Assembly: GCA_022885665.1 (NCBI GenBank)
Contig: JAGQDJ010000090.1
Span: 1 to 64,000 of the forward strand
Reading direction: 5' to 3'
Length of the DNA stretch: 64,000 nt
Origin: Triops longicaudatus
Taxonomy: Eukaryota > Arthropoda > Branchiopoda > Notostraca > Triopsidae
Position numbers and translations under genes: made by a program. The notes under the pieces are model-generated. The model did not search any database. It saw only the letters and a program-made list of their open reading frames with translations, and had not been told where the DNA came from. This document shows, in pieces, positions 35,631 through 49,400 of the stretch (position 1 is its first letter; every line of letters starts with the position of its first letter).

Positions 35631-38600
35631 GGGTGTAGTGGCTAAATAAGCTGCAGGCAATGTCTTGTATACGTCCTTCCAACAATATAGAATGGTGACT
35701 TTCCATCATAAAAGGCACAGAAGAGACGACCAGGCTACTTTTTACATCTCCCAGCCTTTAACATTGTCATGAAGAAAAAAAGTGTTGGTGACTTTGGTTG
35801 TGACAGAGATGAAATTATGAAAAGGCAAATGTGAACCGGATGTGACGACCTGTAGTGTACATGTACACTACCTAATTTTATGACATGGAACACTTTGGTG
35901 TGAAAGTTAGCATTTTTTCGTCCATTAAACGAGATCGTTGTCACAGGTGTGCTGCTGCAGTAGGCTACGTTTGACAACGTTTTAAAGAGTTGTTGGTGGG
36001 CCATGACTTTAGTGGTTTTATAGTTTGCCAGAGCGACAGAAAATGAGAGGTATAGAAAAAGTCATTTGTCACCAAAGCCCTGCGACCTCACCGTCAGCGT
36101 CATTAGCACCCGTATTGCTAAATGACTGAGAAACCCGCCCATTCAATTTGACACCTCATCAGGGCCCATCCATTACCTTTTGGCCCATTTGGGGGCTAGC
36201 AATTGATACTAGAATTGGGGGGGGGGGAGAGAACTCGGTGCAAAGAGAAACGACAATAACCACCTCACCTGTGTAGTAACCCACGTACTGCCCAAGTGTG
36301 TTTCACACCCAAACCACACCCACTCAAAAAATCTGAAAAAGGAAGGAAAAAGAAAACAAATTAAAAATGTCTCGAATTTCGTTACTTTGATTTAATTAGA
36401 GCTTCACTGTCATGTTCAGGAAAAATGAAGCCTTAGCAAGTCTCCCACGTTCCCTAGCTAGAATAAAGTTTCCAACGGAGTATGAAGCATTGCAAGGTCC
36501 TTTCGGACACCTAAAGTTGTAAGGCTTCTTGTCAATTTTTCTCCTTCTTTTTATGTCCTTTATCTAGGAAAAATGTTCCATTTGGTACGAAATGTCGTAC
36601 AGGAAGTATTCAGACATAGACAAAAACAGTATATTGCATCATTTTGCTATACACATGAATTGCTCACATTTGTAACTTTCTAATGTGCATATTCTCACGT
36701 ACGGACAGCCAGCTAAGGCGACTCACCTCATAATATATTCAAAGCTCTCTTTACCTAGCCTGTGCGAAAAGTAATCCTGGATGAACGAAAATATGGATGC
36801 TAAGTAAAGAAGTACACGCTTTCAATTATTTAGTTACAAATGATATGAAGAAAGGGAGTAAAACAAAAATATATGTTTTCACTAAACAACCAATTATTTT
36901 CATTATGAATCTTGATTTTTCTAAGAATACATCTTTAATAAAAACTTGTTTACGAAACGCAGTTTACTGTATTTATGACGCGTTGAGCCGTGCTAGAATG
37001 TAATCAAAGGTTACGACAAATAAAACACGGCAGCTGGTGAAGCACACGAAGAATAGTTACATATATATTTTAATTGAATTTTATTTTCAAATTGTCAATT
37101 ATCAACGTCAATTCTTATTCTGCGCAAATATCACTCTACTTTTATTTTATAAGCGATACATGTTCCAACATTTCAATGCCCTTTCTGTAAGAATTATTAC
37201 AAGACCTTTGTCCTTGACTATTACGTGATTTATGTGCAACGAACAAGCAAAAACAGTGGATACGGGGACAAACTACTTTTATAAAAGTATATATGTGGTT
37301 AAGCAGCAAGTCAAACAGGATCGAGTATGAATAAAACTGAAGAAAATGACCGTATAGAAAGTAATTCAAAACAGCAAACTGAACGCTAAATTCGCACAAA
37401 AACGCACCACGTATTATGACCAATTTTGATTTACAATAACATAATTTTAAGCTCTACGTATGGCTTTTTAATTTTTTTATTGGGTCTTTTGGCTCTGCAG
37501 GTTGTGCGTTTGGTGGAGCACTGAAGTTTCAAAGTGAATACTACTTGTTTTGGGATTGCTTTAATGAAATGCTGACTAAATGTATAGCACTGGGAGTGCT
37601 TATTAGCAGGGAGTTTATGTTCCCAGCCTCTCTAGCAGACCATCTCATATTTCAAAGATGCTTTACGGATGAAGTTACGCAAGGCCCGGCCGCTTGTCTC
37701 CCTTAGGGTCATGCCAGTCCAGCTTTTCTACAATGGAGGGATGGATGAGCTTAGTTAGACTCTTCATTTAGGTAAAAGGCATCGTCCCGTACCAGAATCC
37801 GTAATCCCTCAAGACTTGTGTGTCTGTGCGTTCGCTAGGATGTCATGTCGTCAGTCTGCTTCTCTCTCCTTACAACAAATGCACCCTCATCATCTCTAGC
37901 CAGTGGCTCCCTTGAGTCCTCAGCTTTTCCAGATTGCATGCAGTTCTCTACCGTCTACAGCGTCCTCATCCCTGACGCAGCTAATTACTCATAATAGCGT
38001 GGACTCAGCTTATACATAAGGCCAAGAATGCCAAGGGAGGGGAGGTGGAATTAATAGAAAAGTTACAAGACACGCAACAACTTAATTCTGATCATCACAA
38101 TATCAACAGATAGATTTCCTATATGCGGTACATCTGTTCGCCAACAAGATCCCCCTATCCACCCCCGCCCTATCAACGGCCTCTTTGCTCATCAGGAAAA
38201 GTTTGAAATCAAAGAGAGAAATGATGACGAGCCAGATGGAAGGATATTAGTTTCCATAACGGGTGGCTGCTCGGGAGACGAAAAGGGTAGTTTACTAACC
38301 TGACATGGTTACCGCAAAAACGTTTCCTCCCCTGTTTACTCTCTTTTTATTCATGTAGTGGTATCGTGATTGTCATGAATGACGCGTTTATGAAAGCTCA
38401 AAAACTAAAGCTATATTTTTTTCCTCATTGGAAAACGTATAAAGGTGTAAAATGTGCAAATATGTTCACTGCACTTTCACTGTATGGTGTTGAATTTATA
38501 GAAATCAATAAAAGACACAATAAACAGAGTCAGTTTCACAATCAGTGTTTGATGCAACAGTTTTCTCAACAATGCAAATCTTGTGTACAAAATATTATTG

Positions 38601-40356
38601 GTACGTTGGTAAGTATGCACAAATGCGAAGCTGACGATTTTTTTTCTGGAATTTTCTTTGAAATTTGGTTTTACGCCTTTGATTTGCTTGATCTGAAGAA
38701 ACCAAAGTGTAACTCGTGACCCAACATTTTTTTTTCAGGAATCGCTGTAACTTTTTAAGTAAATATGTTTGTTCTCACGGATCTGGTGTGTATTCTCACT
38801 GAGCTGTGGGCTAATCGAAATGTTTTTAAGAAAAGATATAAGTTAAGTTGGAGCAGCATGGAAACAGAATCAAATTCCAGAAACTGCTCAGAGTCAAACT
38901 TTGGTCGACTTTGTGGCTCCTTGGCCAATGAAACGTCCAAATAGTAAGAAACTCTTGAATTTTTGAGGAGTGGGTGGATAGGTGGGGGTTGCAAACTTGA
39001 GGCTTTTAGGGTTCCGTGTTTCAAGAAATCCGGGTCCAGAACACTAACATGTCCGGATTTAGCATTACGCGCATTGCTGGCCCCGTTATAAGCAGTTTCT
39101 GATAGGTATAGCCCCTGCCAATCTGCATAAGCTTCTTTTTGACCCTTATATTTATGGCATTTTCATGTCCGTGTCGCCTTAGCAAGCTAGTCTGGCCCCC
39201 TACACCCTCCCTCCCTCACCTCACCATCCTTTAATAGCTACTTTAGGTTGGAAGGAGGACTTAAGGCTGATTTTGGTCTTGCTTCCTCTTATAACCGTTC
39301 GGCAAGGGGATGATTACCATCTTAACGTATTTACACATCTTATACATGTACACGGTGTAGAGGTTAAGAAATCAAGAGGTTAAAAACAGGCGAAAAAGGT
39401 CAGAATGTCGCCTTCGTATAGCGCGTTGCGGATTGTACACGTGCAGCGCGTTTGGTATGAGGAGTAATGCACGGCCATAGTTACAGCGGTATGGGCTTAC
39501 GGAATACGTAGAATGCCACTCAGGATATGGAGTGGTCTTGATCAATGGAGAAAGACAGACTCAAAGAGGCAAAGCAATTAAAAAGGGCCCACAGATTGGG
39601 AAACGCCGATAAAGGGATATCGCGGAAAAACGTTTGCCGGTCCTGCTTGGTTCCTGTTCCCTTTACCGGCTTATTCGGGTGCAATTCAGCGTGCTGTACT
39701 GCACACTACACTGCTGCATTACTCTTCAGTACTGGACACCAAAAAGGGTCTTCAACGTTTTGCCTTCTCAACGACCTATCTCGCTCTTGCTCGGTCTTTC
39801 TAATCCAGTAGTCCAGGCGACTTTTCTTTCTCTTTTCTAGCAATATCACGCTCCCACCAGAAACAAGCCGCCACGACTACCACCACAAAAGCTTAAAACT
39901 TTTTGGCCACAGCGTAAGGGTCAAGGGTCATTCCTGCCACTCAGCCGGGCAGAAAAGTTGGTCATGTAGGGAATACGAGGCTCCAAAAAAAACTCAGATC
40001 TTCCCACCCTTAAAACCTTTATCTCGCCTCTTCCTCATTATAATCTTTTATTTTCGAGCCAAAGCCTTAATTAGTGTAAGACGACAGAAAGAGGGGCCCG
40101 GTAATGGTACTGGCAACATCCAGGGCTCCGACGATTTCTTCCGATCCCCGCCCGAAGTTGGCTCACAGAGGCACGAACCCATATGCATGTGTTACCCAGG
40201 GGCCTCTGCTTTCACATATGTCACCTGCACGGAGGACACCCGGGCGTACGCGTACTGCAGGTAACACGGCACACCTAGTAAGGGGTCCCCTGAGCGCGCG
40301 AAAGAGGATGTAGGCGGAGCTAGTGTCATATATACCTTGGTACAAGTCGAGCAAAT

Positions 40357-40380
40357 AAGTCGACGTCGTCGACGTCGACG
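40357..40380. repeat. GTCGAC/GACGTC palindromic cluster
   Basis: Overlapping self-complementary hexamers (GTCGAC and GACGTC) fill about 24 nt. The same CpG-rich words recur at 53890-53910 in an Ehbp1 intron (GTCGATGTCGACGTC). GACGTC resembles half of a CREB/ATF palindrome. Confidence 0.5.
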
Positions 40381-43300
40381 CTCTTTCTTTAATACTTTCC
40401 CTGTGGCTCTTGTGCACAGACACCTTGTGTTCGTATTTTCGCCACGCCAGGACAAGTGACCATTTTTTCACCTCACTGACAACTTTGGCTACCAATTAAA
40501 TTGTCTATCTCCCTCTAATCAGTGATTAGTACTTGTAAGCCGCATGTCGAAAGCTTGCTCTGAGCATCTTGAAAAAGCAGTCCAAAGGGGAAAAAAATCC
40601 CCTTAAAGGATTGATCGCTTTACCGGGCAGTGTAACTTCTCCGAAAAACTTTTCATTCAGCGCAATTATTACCGTGTTCCATTTTATCTGTCTCGGTTGA
40701 CGTTTTCTTTTTACGAAAATACTTGTCACGGTCTGCAAGCCAAGAAAGCACTCTGAAAAGAAAAGTCGTGTCTGACCGTTGACAGCTTCACAAGAAGTCC
40801 ACGGACGTATTACTAGAAAGATTAATTGGAATTGTCTGCAATAAAAGTGCCGACGCGTGAAGAGCACAACAGTCTTAACTTCGGATCCTCTTGGTGAGAC
40901 AGGTGAGTGTCCTTTGCGTTTCTCTATTTTCTATTCGAATCAGCTTTACTTAATTAATAGTTTCTTAACTAGCTTTTCATTGTAAGCGAGTGAAGTCTTC
41001 GGGTAAAGGATCCACACCTTAACAATACCTTCGATGTAACTGGTTTAATATAAACATAATTATTAGGATTAGGGCAATACGGGGTTCTTGCAGTGTTCTT
41101 ATACCCAGAGTTATTTCTTTTGTTTCCGTAAGACTGAAATATACAAAAATTTTGTACGTACTCTAACAAGTACTCCAGTCCGAAAATGGGGGAACTAAAT
41201 TACAATCCAGCTTTCGTCCGAAACTCGAACATATTTACGAAGGACTTGATGCAATGACAAGTGGAACCACCAACATTTCAAGAGTCCGCAAGAACGGGCA
41301 CATGAGGGCTCATACTGTGCGTACTGCAAACGATAAAAAAGGGGAGGCGAAAATGCACTTGCTCTCTTACCAAAGGAGTCGAGTAGCGAGAACTGCGTGA
41401 ATGTCAACCGCCAGATCGTTAAGCATCTCTATTGTTCGAACTCTTATTTTCTAGCGAAAAGAGTTCCCTGGGTTGGCAATTAACTGCGGGACCACTTGTT
41501 CTGCTCTATAAATATGCATGTGGTCGCTCGTTTCTCAGATTTATCACATATTTGCATACTAGTAAATTGCTTTGCCTGAAGAGAAAATTAAACAACCAGC
41601 TTCCTATATTCTATCATTATTTCTATTCTTACACTTGGGCACGGTGAACTCAAATGAGTACGAGCCAAGCTGTACACATTGCTTCTACCGATTCTTTTTG
41701 TTGTCTCGCTTAATTTGTACTTTTCTTACGCTAAATTCTTAATCGCTTAACGCGACACTCACTTCTTTCTATCGCTTAACACGGCACTCACTTCTTTCCA
41801 GCTTTTATAGCGCCGTGATTGAGGAGTACATCCAATGAATACCAAAAAAAAAAGAAACTAATGCTTTCTTAACTTCTCGACAATCACAGTCAAACTCGGA
41901 ACCAAACTCTGTTTTAAATTCATCTTCTAATTTATTTTTGCAATCTCTTTTGCAATTATTGCAAAATCTCCCTTTCTATAGCAAGACAGAGTCCAATACA
42001 CTGATCCAATACGCAGCCAAGCAAGGTTCAAGTAAAGTCATGTTGTTACTTTTTCGCACTACTGGTTAGTTTACTCAATGCCTTAATTAGATCGTATTAC
42101 CTTTCCTTTTAATTAGGAGTGCATTATTTTTCCCTTTACTTCTTTAACTATAGTTTTTTCTTCTCTATGATGCACGTCCTACAGGTAATGATCTAACAGA
42201 GCTTAAGGTTGCTCACGCAAGCTTGTTACAAATGGATACATATACCAAAAAGAATTTTACGACTTGTCGACTTCCCCCAACACTTTACACGCCATAGAGT
42301 GCGAAATCCCTTCTTCAAGCTGATGTTTCGTCATTACGGCCTTACTATGATAAATATACTGCTTACATTCATCATCATTAATTGTTATCGTTAGTTCAAC
42401 GAAACCTAGAATATTTTTTGTCAGCATACGCTTGTGACTACTGCCGGCTTCAGCTCACGATGAGGTATTGCGAAGCGGCCACTTAAATGCTTTTAATGTC
42501 TTTCTTAAATCGAAAGAAACAGAGAACTAGTTTCAATCCACGAGACATATTGCATTACGTACTAACATTTTACTATCGAAGCAGTAGAATTCTGCAATAG
42601 TATGCAAAGCCAATACTAAATAATGCCACGTCGTACTAGGTTTGCATAGATTTACGTTACAGGAGTATAGCAGTAGTACATAAGACTGTAGAGAACTCGC
42701 AAGATTTTGGTCACATAAACACGATGTGTATTCCTAGCAGAACAATTTTATGATTAGGGGACGGCATTATAGGTGGGGCTTTATTGACCTAAAATCTTAT
42801 GCCAATTTTTAGCTTCAAAATTCGGACATCTTTAGTAAAGCAAGAAAAAACGGTCCTATCTAGCACGTGGTCTCCTGCTGTGCACTTCAGAGGCGACAAA
42901 GTAACAATCGGCCGGTCGCTCGTTGGGCGAGAGTGCTGAAATGAACTCCTAAAGCCCAGTTGCCAATAGAGGCAATCGGGCGTGAAATGAAAGGCGGTGT
43001 ACATGGCATCACACTCAACACGTATCGTCTCGTATACCGAGGCTGGGGAGGGAGAGTTTCACTTCTAATGCATCCACCTCGCTAAGCAACGCCACAAGTT
43101 GAGCAAAATCCCTTACCCTGTTTTCCTCCTCCGAGAGATGGACTTGAATTGGAATTAATACTTAAGACTCCGGCATACCCCCCTAAACGCTTCAAACATT
43201 CTCGACAATAGTTAAGCAGGGCTAAGAAACTCGAAACGCAAAGGAACTCCAACCGCATCGCAAACTTGCAATTTACAATGTTTCCAGGTGACTAATTCAA

Positions 43301-46300
43301 TTTTTACCCTGCGAAGCTTATTTTCCAAGTTTTATAAGCTCTCATTTTTGACAGTTTCTTAACGACTTTGCAGAGTCCTTCATTTCTAACTCTTCATAAT
43401 GGGAAATAAATATGAATACGTTACAAACCATAAGCAAAACAGTAAAAAAGATACTACATTATCGAAAAGATGTAAATCTCTTATTGACTGGATACTTAGC
43501 AAAAAAACAAGCAAAGAAAACAAGCAATAAAACAACCGACTTAGTGAGCACACTTGCGAGGTCGTAAGAGACGGTAGGGAGGAATTAGTACCGTAGTTAT
43601 ATAAAGTACACAATGTTGTACACTGTACACACACGCGCATTTTGCAGCACGTATACACTGTGCAGTAACCAGTCACAGCGATATATGTTAATGACAGCAG
43701 TTTTACCAACTCTCGGCGCAGCTGGCATGGATTACGAACTTATATAATGAAGCAACTGTGGGTACTTAATCCTTTGGCCAAATGTTATGCTATGAATCAA
43801 AAACGGGCCAGGTGATAAAAACACATTTACGCTACAAATTACACCCTATGCACTATCCGCAACTACATCCCTCGAATAATACCACAACTGTTCTATCCTA
43901 AAGTCACTCGCCATTGCGGATTATACAAAACCCTAGCGCAGTTTCAAAATAAACCAAGAAAATCACTCAAGTTTCGGGAATGACTAACCTTTTTTCGAAT
44001 AAATCTCTTTCTTTTAATGTTACGGGGGCAGATTATTATTAGTAAAGTGACAAATAGAATGAAAAGCGACTTCCGGAACCGCAAAAATGAAAAGATTTTT
44101 TCCCCAAAAAATCTCAGGCAAGCTTACACAAGAAGGGTGACGGGTATGAAAAAAATCGTTCCAGGAGGGAGTTTTTGGGAGTTACAGCCGTGCCAAGATA
44201 TCCTCAAAGAAAAACCGGACTTCCATTCAAGGTGTTGGGAATTTTCTTACAATTGGGGATAGAAAGTGTTTCATGCAGACCACATCACGCTGATGGCTTT
44301 GAAGAAACCCAAAAGGCCCCACCACCAGTGCCATGTAGTATAGGAAAACGCAAAAGTGTGAGAGACCCAGCGAGCATTTTTATGGTAAAAGGACGTGAGA
44401 ATTTGGGATGGACTCGGATTAAAAGTGGTTCTCTTTTGGATCTGACAATTTCCCGGGTTATAGCGAATGACAAGAGAGACAAACGACAAACTCGGTGACG
44501 ACCACAGAACTGTTTGTCGCCTCCATGGTTTTCCTTGGTTTGGATACAACCCCCCTCTCTTTGCTTGCATGGAAAGTATATGGAGACCAACTTTTCTGCA
44601 TAGGGATAGCTGTGTTCTTCTTTTAGGCCCCCACGGAAAAACTTCCCCTGTTATCCGTGTATTGTTCCAAATTGCCAAACTTTTATAACCTTGCTATGCC
44701 GATTGATACCTTGTTTCTTTGACTGGGGGGTAGTCGTAGACCCCCGCAGAAGAAGCAATAAGAAAACGAAGTAGGACCCGCCAAAGAAATATTTGTCTAC
44801 AAAGAAAATTTGTAGGCGCGCTAAGCCGGGTGAGAAAAACACGCTTTGGGGAACGCGAGGAAAAATTTTAAGCCGTTGATGACGCGGAGAACATGGACTG
44901 TAGGTTTTACAAAAGATCTGCAATCCAATGTGTGGATCTGTTGGGAGTACCAAAGGGTAATACAATCCACAGAAGAACGGAAGCGATGGCGAATGGCGAT
45001 ATGCGCCAAGAACAATGTGTCAGAGACATGTCAAGTTAGAAAAACAAGTTATTCTCCAAACAAGTACTGCATCTCATCTTTCCATCTACCTGCTTGCTCC
45101 TGTTCTTAAGTTACAGGACAGCAAGGAAACAGAAACACCTGAATCCTTACAATGTGCTACGCCTCTGCTCTGCTTGGTTCTGCCGTATCGGTTTTATCTG
45201 TCTTCGGCGCTACCCGAGCCAGTAGCGAATGCTGGACGCGTGCACAGTAACCGCACATATACAATAACATTGCAGTCGAGCTGATATCGTGTCTCGAAAT
45301 GCAGATTCCAATGCAGGGTTACAAAAAAGGCCTGGTTTGGGAAATACGGTACATGTACAAGTAATTCCGGAGACCTCATCGTAAAATCAGAATTTCAAGA
45401 ATTATAATTTACGTTTATTGCGATGAATCAAGGAAAGGGCTAAATGCGAACTACTCAACCGGAAATATGGTTTCAAAATTTTTACAAGAAATAACTAATA
45501 ACGAGTAGAAGTATTCTTCCCGTGAATAACTTTAACTGAACGTAGCATCAATTCGGCACAATTTTCTCAGCGAATCGGTTAGCTGTTGCCCATTTTTGGG
45601 AGAATTTCAGCTCCAAATACCAAAAAATTACGCGAAAATTCGTCCAAAATTTAGTGATTATTAAAATATAGTATTAGGAATTAGATTTTATTGACTAGTT
45701 GGGGCCGGAGTGGTCTCGACATGTCGGATATTTGGCGAAATGGAATAGAGGCTTCTAGCATGTACAATATGACGCAAATAGTTAGGAGTAAAAGATTACC
45801 TGCATTATTACCTGCCTAGAAGTGCGATTTTCTTTAACGAAAAGACTATTACTTAGCAGATGGATTCGGAAGTTTCAATAATTAGGGTGAATACACAATA
45901 TTGGAGTTATACCACTCATTTTGACAATCCTGTGCTAAAAGGATACGAATTTCAGTCAAATATATGTACAAAGCTATCGCAGCGGAGAGTATGTTTATAT
46001 TCGGCTGCATATTGTAATCTCACGAAATAGATCGCAAACAATCTTAAGGCATTGAATCATGCTTTGCTTATCCTGACTTGCAAAACCACAGCGATAAAGG
46101 CCAGTTTAACGGACAACCTCCAGGTAAAAAAAGGATCGAACGCTTCAAGCCTGGTGGTTTGCGCAAGAGCACATAGTCTGCTAACAATCGAAAAAGCAGA
46201 GCTGCAAGTGTCCCGAAAGAAAATCGAACATCTGGAGACCGCACGGTGTTTGTCCGGCTTTTAATCGGCTACTAAGAAATTTACAAACTTTTCTTTTATC

Positions 46301-46412
46301 TCATATCTATTTCATGTCCCGCTTCTAACGCTCTGAAACTGTTACGAAGGGTTCCAAGAGCGAACTATGCCAAAGCTGAACACTTTTTCCATTTTCTTTT
46401 AACGTTCTGCAG

Positions 46413-49400
46413 GCTGGCGTTCTCAAACTACGGAACTGGCGTGGGTGTCAGTACAGATGCTGATCGGGATTCACCTTTACTGCAGCATCCTGCCCTTCCT
46501 TCTCTAGCCTTGTCTTCCTTGCCAGCCTTCCATCAAGCTTCGTCGTCGTCTTATATGAATGTGAACAAAATGGGGCCTAATAACTATCCGCTAAATTCTG
46601 CAGCAGCGGCACACGAATCCTTGCAACTGACTTATTCCCAATCTCCAGGTAAACGTGGCATAATTTTCTTAAACTTTTTTTCCTAACGATCATAGGAACG
46701 TTGGATGAACGTATGAAAGCTGTACGCAAGCAAAGGTGTTTGTCTCTCTTTGTCACCTTCCTTTGGACGACAACTCATTTAGAAGGTTTCTGGCCCAAGG
46801 GGTCACTCGAAGTTGCATTTAGAGATGTTTTCCGGATAGTATCGAGGGTTGTAATAAACTACCAGCTACAGTGCAGTACACGTATGAAGGTAGACGTATG
46901 CCATGTTCACATAAAGCAAGGTGTGCGACGCAGCATATTACGGTATAAAACAGTATCCAGTACAAGGAACGGGCATTCCTATGGTTTTCTTGACATACGG
47001 ACCCACGAAACCTGATACATGAAGACCGTGTATAAACTTTTCTGGATTCAGCTGCTGTCTTTTGCAGAGAAATCGTATCTCCTTTTTTTCAAATAATCCT
47101 AATTCCATATATTTCTGCGCTATTGTTTCGCTATGCAAGTTGTAGACGAATCATCTGCGAGCTGAAGAGAGTAAGTGTGAAACGGGTGTGCACGATGCGA
47201 GAAGTTGTACGTGTCTTCTGTATGCTTATGTAGGGTAAAGGGAAGGAGGGGAAAGAGGGATGAAAAGGGGTTTGCACGTACTTAGGCGTTAAGTCTTGTC
47301 AAGAGGAAAGGCAAATACTCAAACATAGCAGATAAAGATATATGTTTCCCTAGAGTTTACCTTTAGGGCGTACAGCAGTTGAAGTATTAACCCCAAAGTG
47401 TTGTAATTTGCTTGCTGGGATTTGTACGCTACGGAAATTATGTAAAGAAACAAATACGAAGTCCTATCTATGAGAAATGAGTGTTTGAGCATCACGCTTG
47501 CATGTTTTCCAGCAAAAAACTAAATTACTTGAGGTACTAACCAGCAAGGCTGTATTGTACATACCAGATCAAATTGCCTTAAGACCTATAAAGAACAAAA
47601 TTCCTAATACGTCATTTATTAACAAATATGCTACTGTCCCTTTCGAATAATACACGTAAAACGCATGAGAGACGTACGCCATGCATTGTTGCATGGATAT
47701 GTCAAGTTAAAATATTTAAGCCATCCCTGCATAATCTTGTCGATTTTTACAAACGCTTGCTTTTTGAACACGCGTTTAAAACCAATACTGTTTTATTTTT
47801 TTTAGTAATTATATGTACATGTCAGAAACTAAGAATAGTAGAAAAGAGGCAACATCTCACGCCCATATAAAATTAAAAAAGAAAATATGTGTACTTCACC
47901 ATTTGCGCGCGAACGGGAAACATTTTTGGTCAGCTCTGGCCAATCATCGGACAATGACAGGCGCCTGGCAATCGGTAACGCAACAAGGCCCTCCTATTTT
48001 CTGAATATACAAAACGAAGAAATAATTAAGCAAACAACAGCTTACCTAATTAATGATAAGGATACATCTTCCCTTCAACAGATTTATATGACGTTCAATT
48101 GTTGCAAAATTAGGCAACAATACATAATGTCTTAATGTATAATGCAGGCCCACAGCCAGGACGGTTAAGGGCTTTTACATCCATCCTGAAAAAGTTTTAT
48201 TTTATATTATCCAAATAAAATTACATATTGAAGCCCCCACACCCGAAATCCTGGCTACGGGCTTGATATGCAATAGAGTACTAAAGGCTCTCTCCCACAT
48301 ACGTCTTTTTTTCCCTTGCGTTTTTATTCCAATTAGCCAATTGTACGCTGCCTTCTCGCTGAGAGATACCTTTATCTCCTTGCGGGCATAGCATTCCGGA
48401 ACTTTAGCTTCATATCACATAGTTTAATAAACTCTTATTTGATACCGAACTTACAGTCCCGTTTAGTCCCATTTAATTCCACAGAGACAGGAATCGTATT
48501 ATTCAATAAAGGCTAATTATATAAACCGTCTGCAACAGTACAATTTTCGCACGTCGCATTGGGTGACTTACTATAAGTAAATCCAGCTAAAGTGATTCGC
48601 AATAGCGACGCCGATTAGTGAAACCAGGAAGCCGCAAATTTCTATGAAATACTTACATAAACCTCATATTCGAACGTCTTCCGTAAATCAAAACCTTTTA
48701 CCTTTCACCTTTCATGAGCTTAGACAGTTGTTAGTCGTACGCTGTACGATGGGAAGTGAAGGTTTTAGAAGTGTATGACTTGAAAGCTGATCTGTACAAA
48801 CTAAACCCCAGATTCGTTACATACCGACCCAATATGGACTAATTTCCTACGAAGTAGGGAAAACATTCACTACACAAATTTTAATACAAAATTATGTTTA
48901 CATTAAAATGATTTCTGTAAATTCGTGTTTCCTTTCCTTCTGTTAAATAACTCCGTATTCTCCGTGTAATTTAATATTGGTTGGCAGGTCCCGAGCCTAT
49001 CAAACTAAGAAGGTTCCACGCTAGTGAAATATATGGTAAATCGAAAAGAGTGTAGTGCTTTCTAGTGCTGTATTTCAGCGCCCGATGAACGTTACACAAT
49101 TCAATCCATAACCTGTTGTTACCTGTCACATTTCTACGAATCCTGGGTGTTTGGCTCGATATACACGATTGCAATATTTACCCTCTATTTCTTGCACAAT
49201 AGTCGACAGAATTCTTAAGCCCAGTAGCCGACACACCGTAAACGTTTTTGTTAAAAGTTTTTCCACTATTCTGAGTAAGGATTATCTTTACTGCCTGCGC
49301 ACTAATACGTTGAAGAAGAGTTTTTTGCTTTCACTTTTCACTGAGTAAAGCGTGAAATGAGGCATACGGTTTAATTTATTCACTTCGAGCGTAGGGAGAA

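Larger units (their letters stand above)
33114..46412. other. 13.3-kb gene-free interval between the two otd genes
   Basis: No exon with family resemblance was found on either strand. The left end carries the otd copy 1 3' UTR; the first AATAAA seen on the plus strand is far away at 35236-35241. The interval includes homopolymer runs (T at 34942-34957, C13A14 at 35604-35630), a GTCGAC-rich palindromic cluster at 40357-40380, and GC-richer patches near 34340-34760, 40100-40450 and 44150-45200. Any upstream exon and the promoter of otd copy 2 should lie in the right part. Function as a regulatory landscape is inferred from position. Confidence 0.45.

Noticed and set aside
38366..38719. 117-codon open frame between the otd genes
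   Set aside because: AT-rich, no family resemblance, no promoter or splice context; length is within what AT-poor-stop stretches give by chance.
46124..46180. GGATCGAACGCTTCAAGCC stretch resembling a tRNA T-arm
   Set aside because: No acceptor stem, D-arm or anticodon arm could be folded around it by eye.
33114..46412. TAATCC/GGATTA sites suggesting otd autoregulation between the two copies
   Set aside because: About six were seen by eye (for example 34317, 36771, 43770), close to the number expected by chance for a six-base word on two strands in 13 kb.
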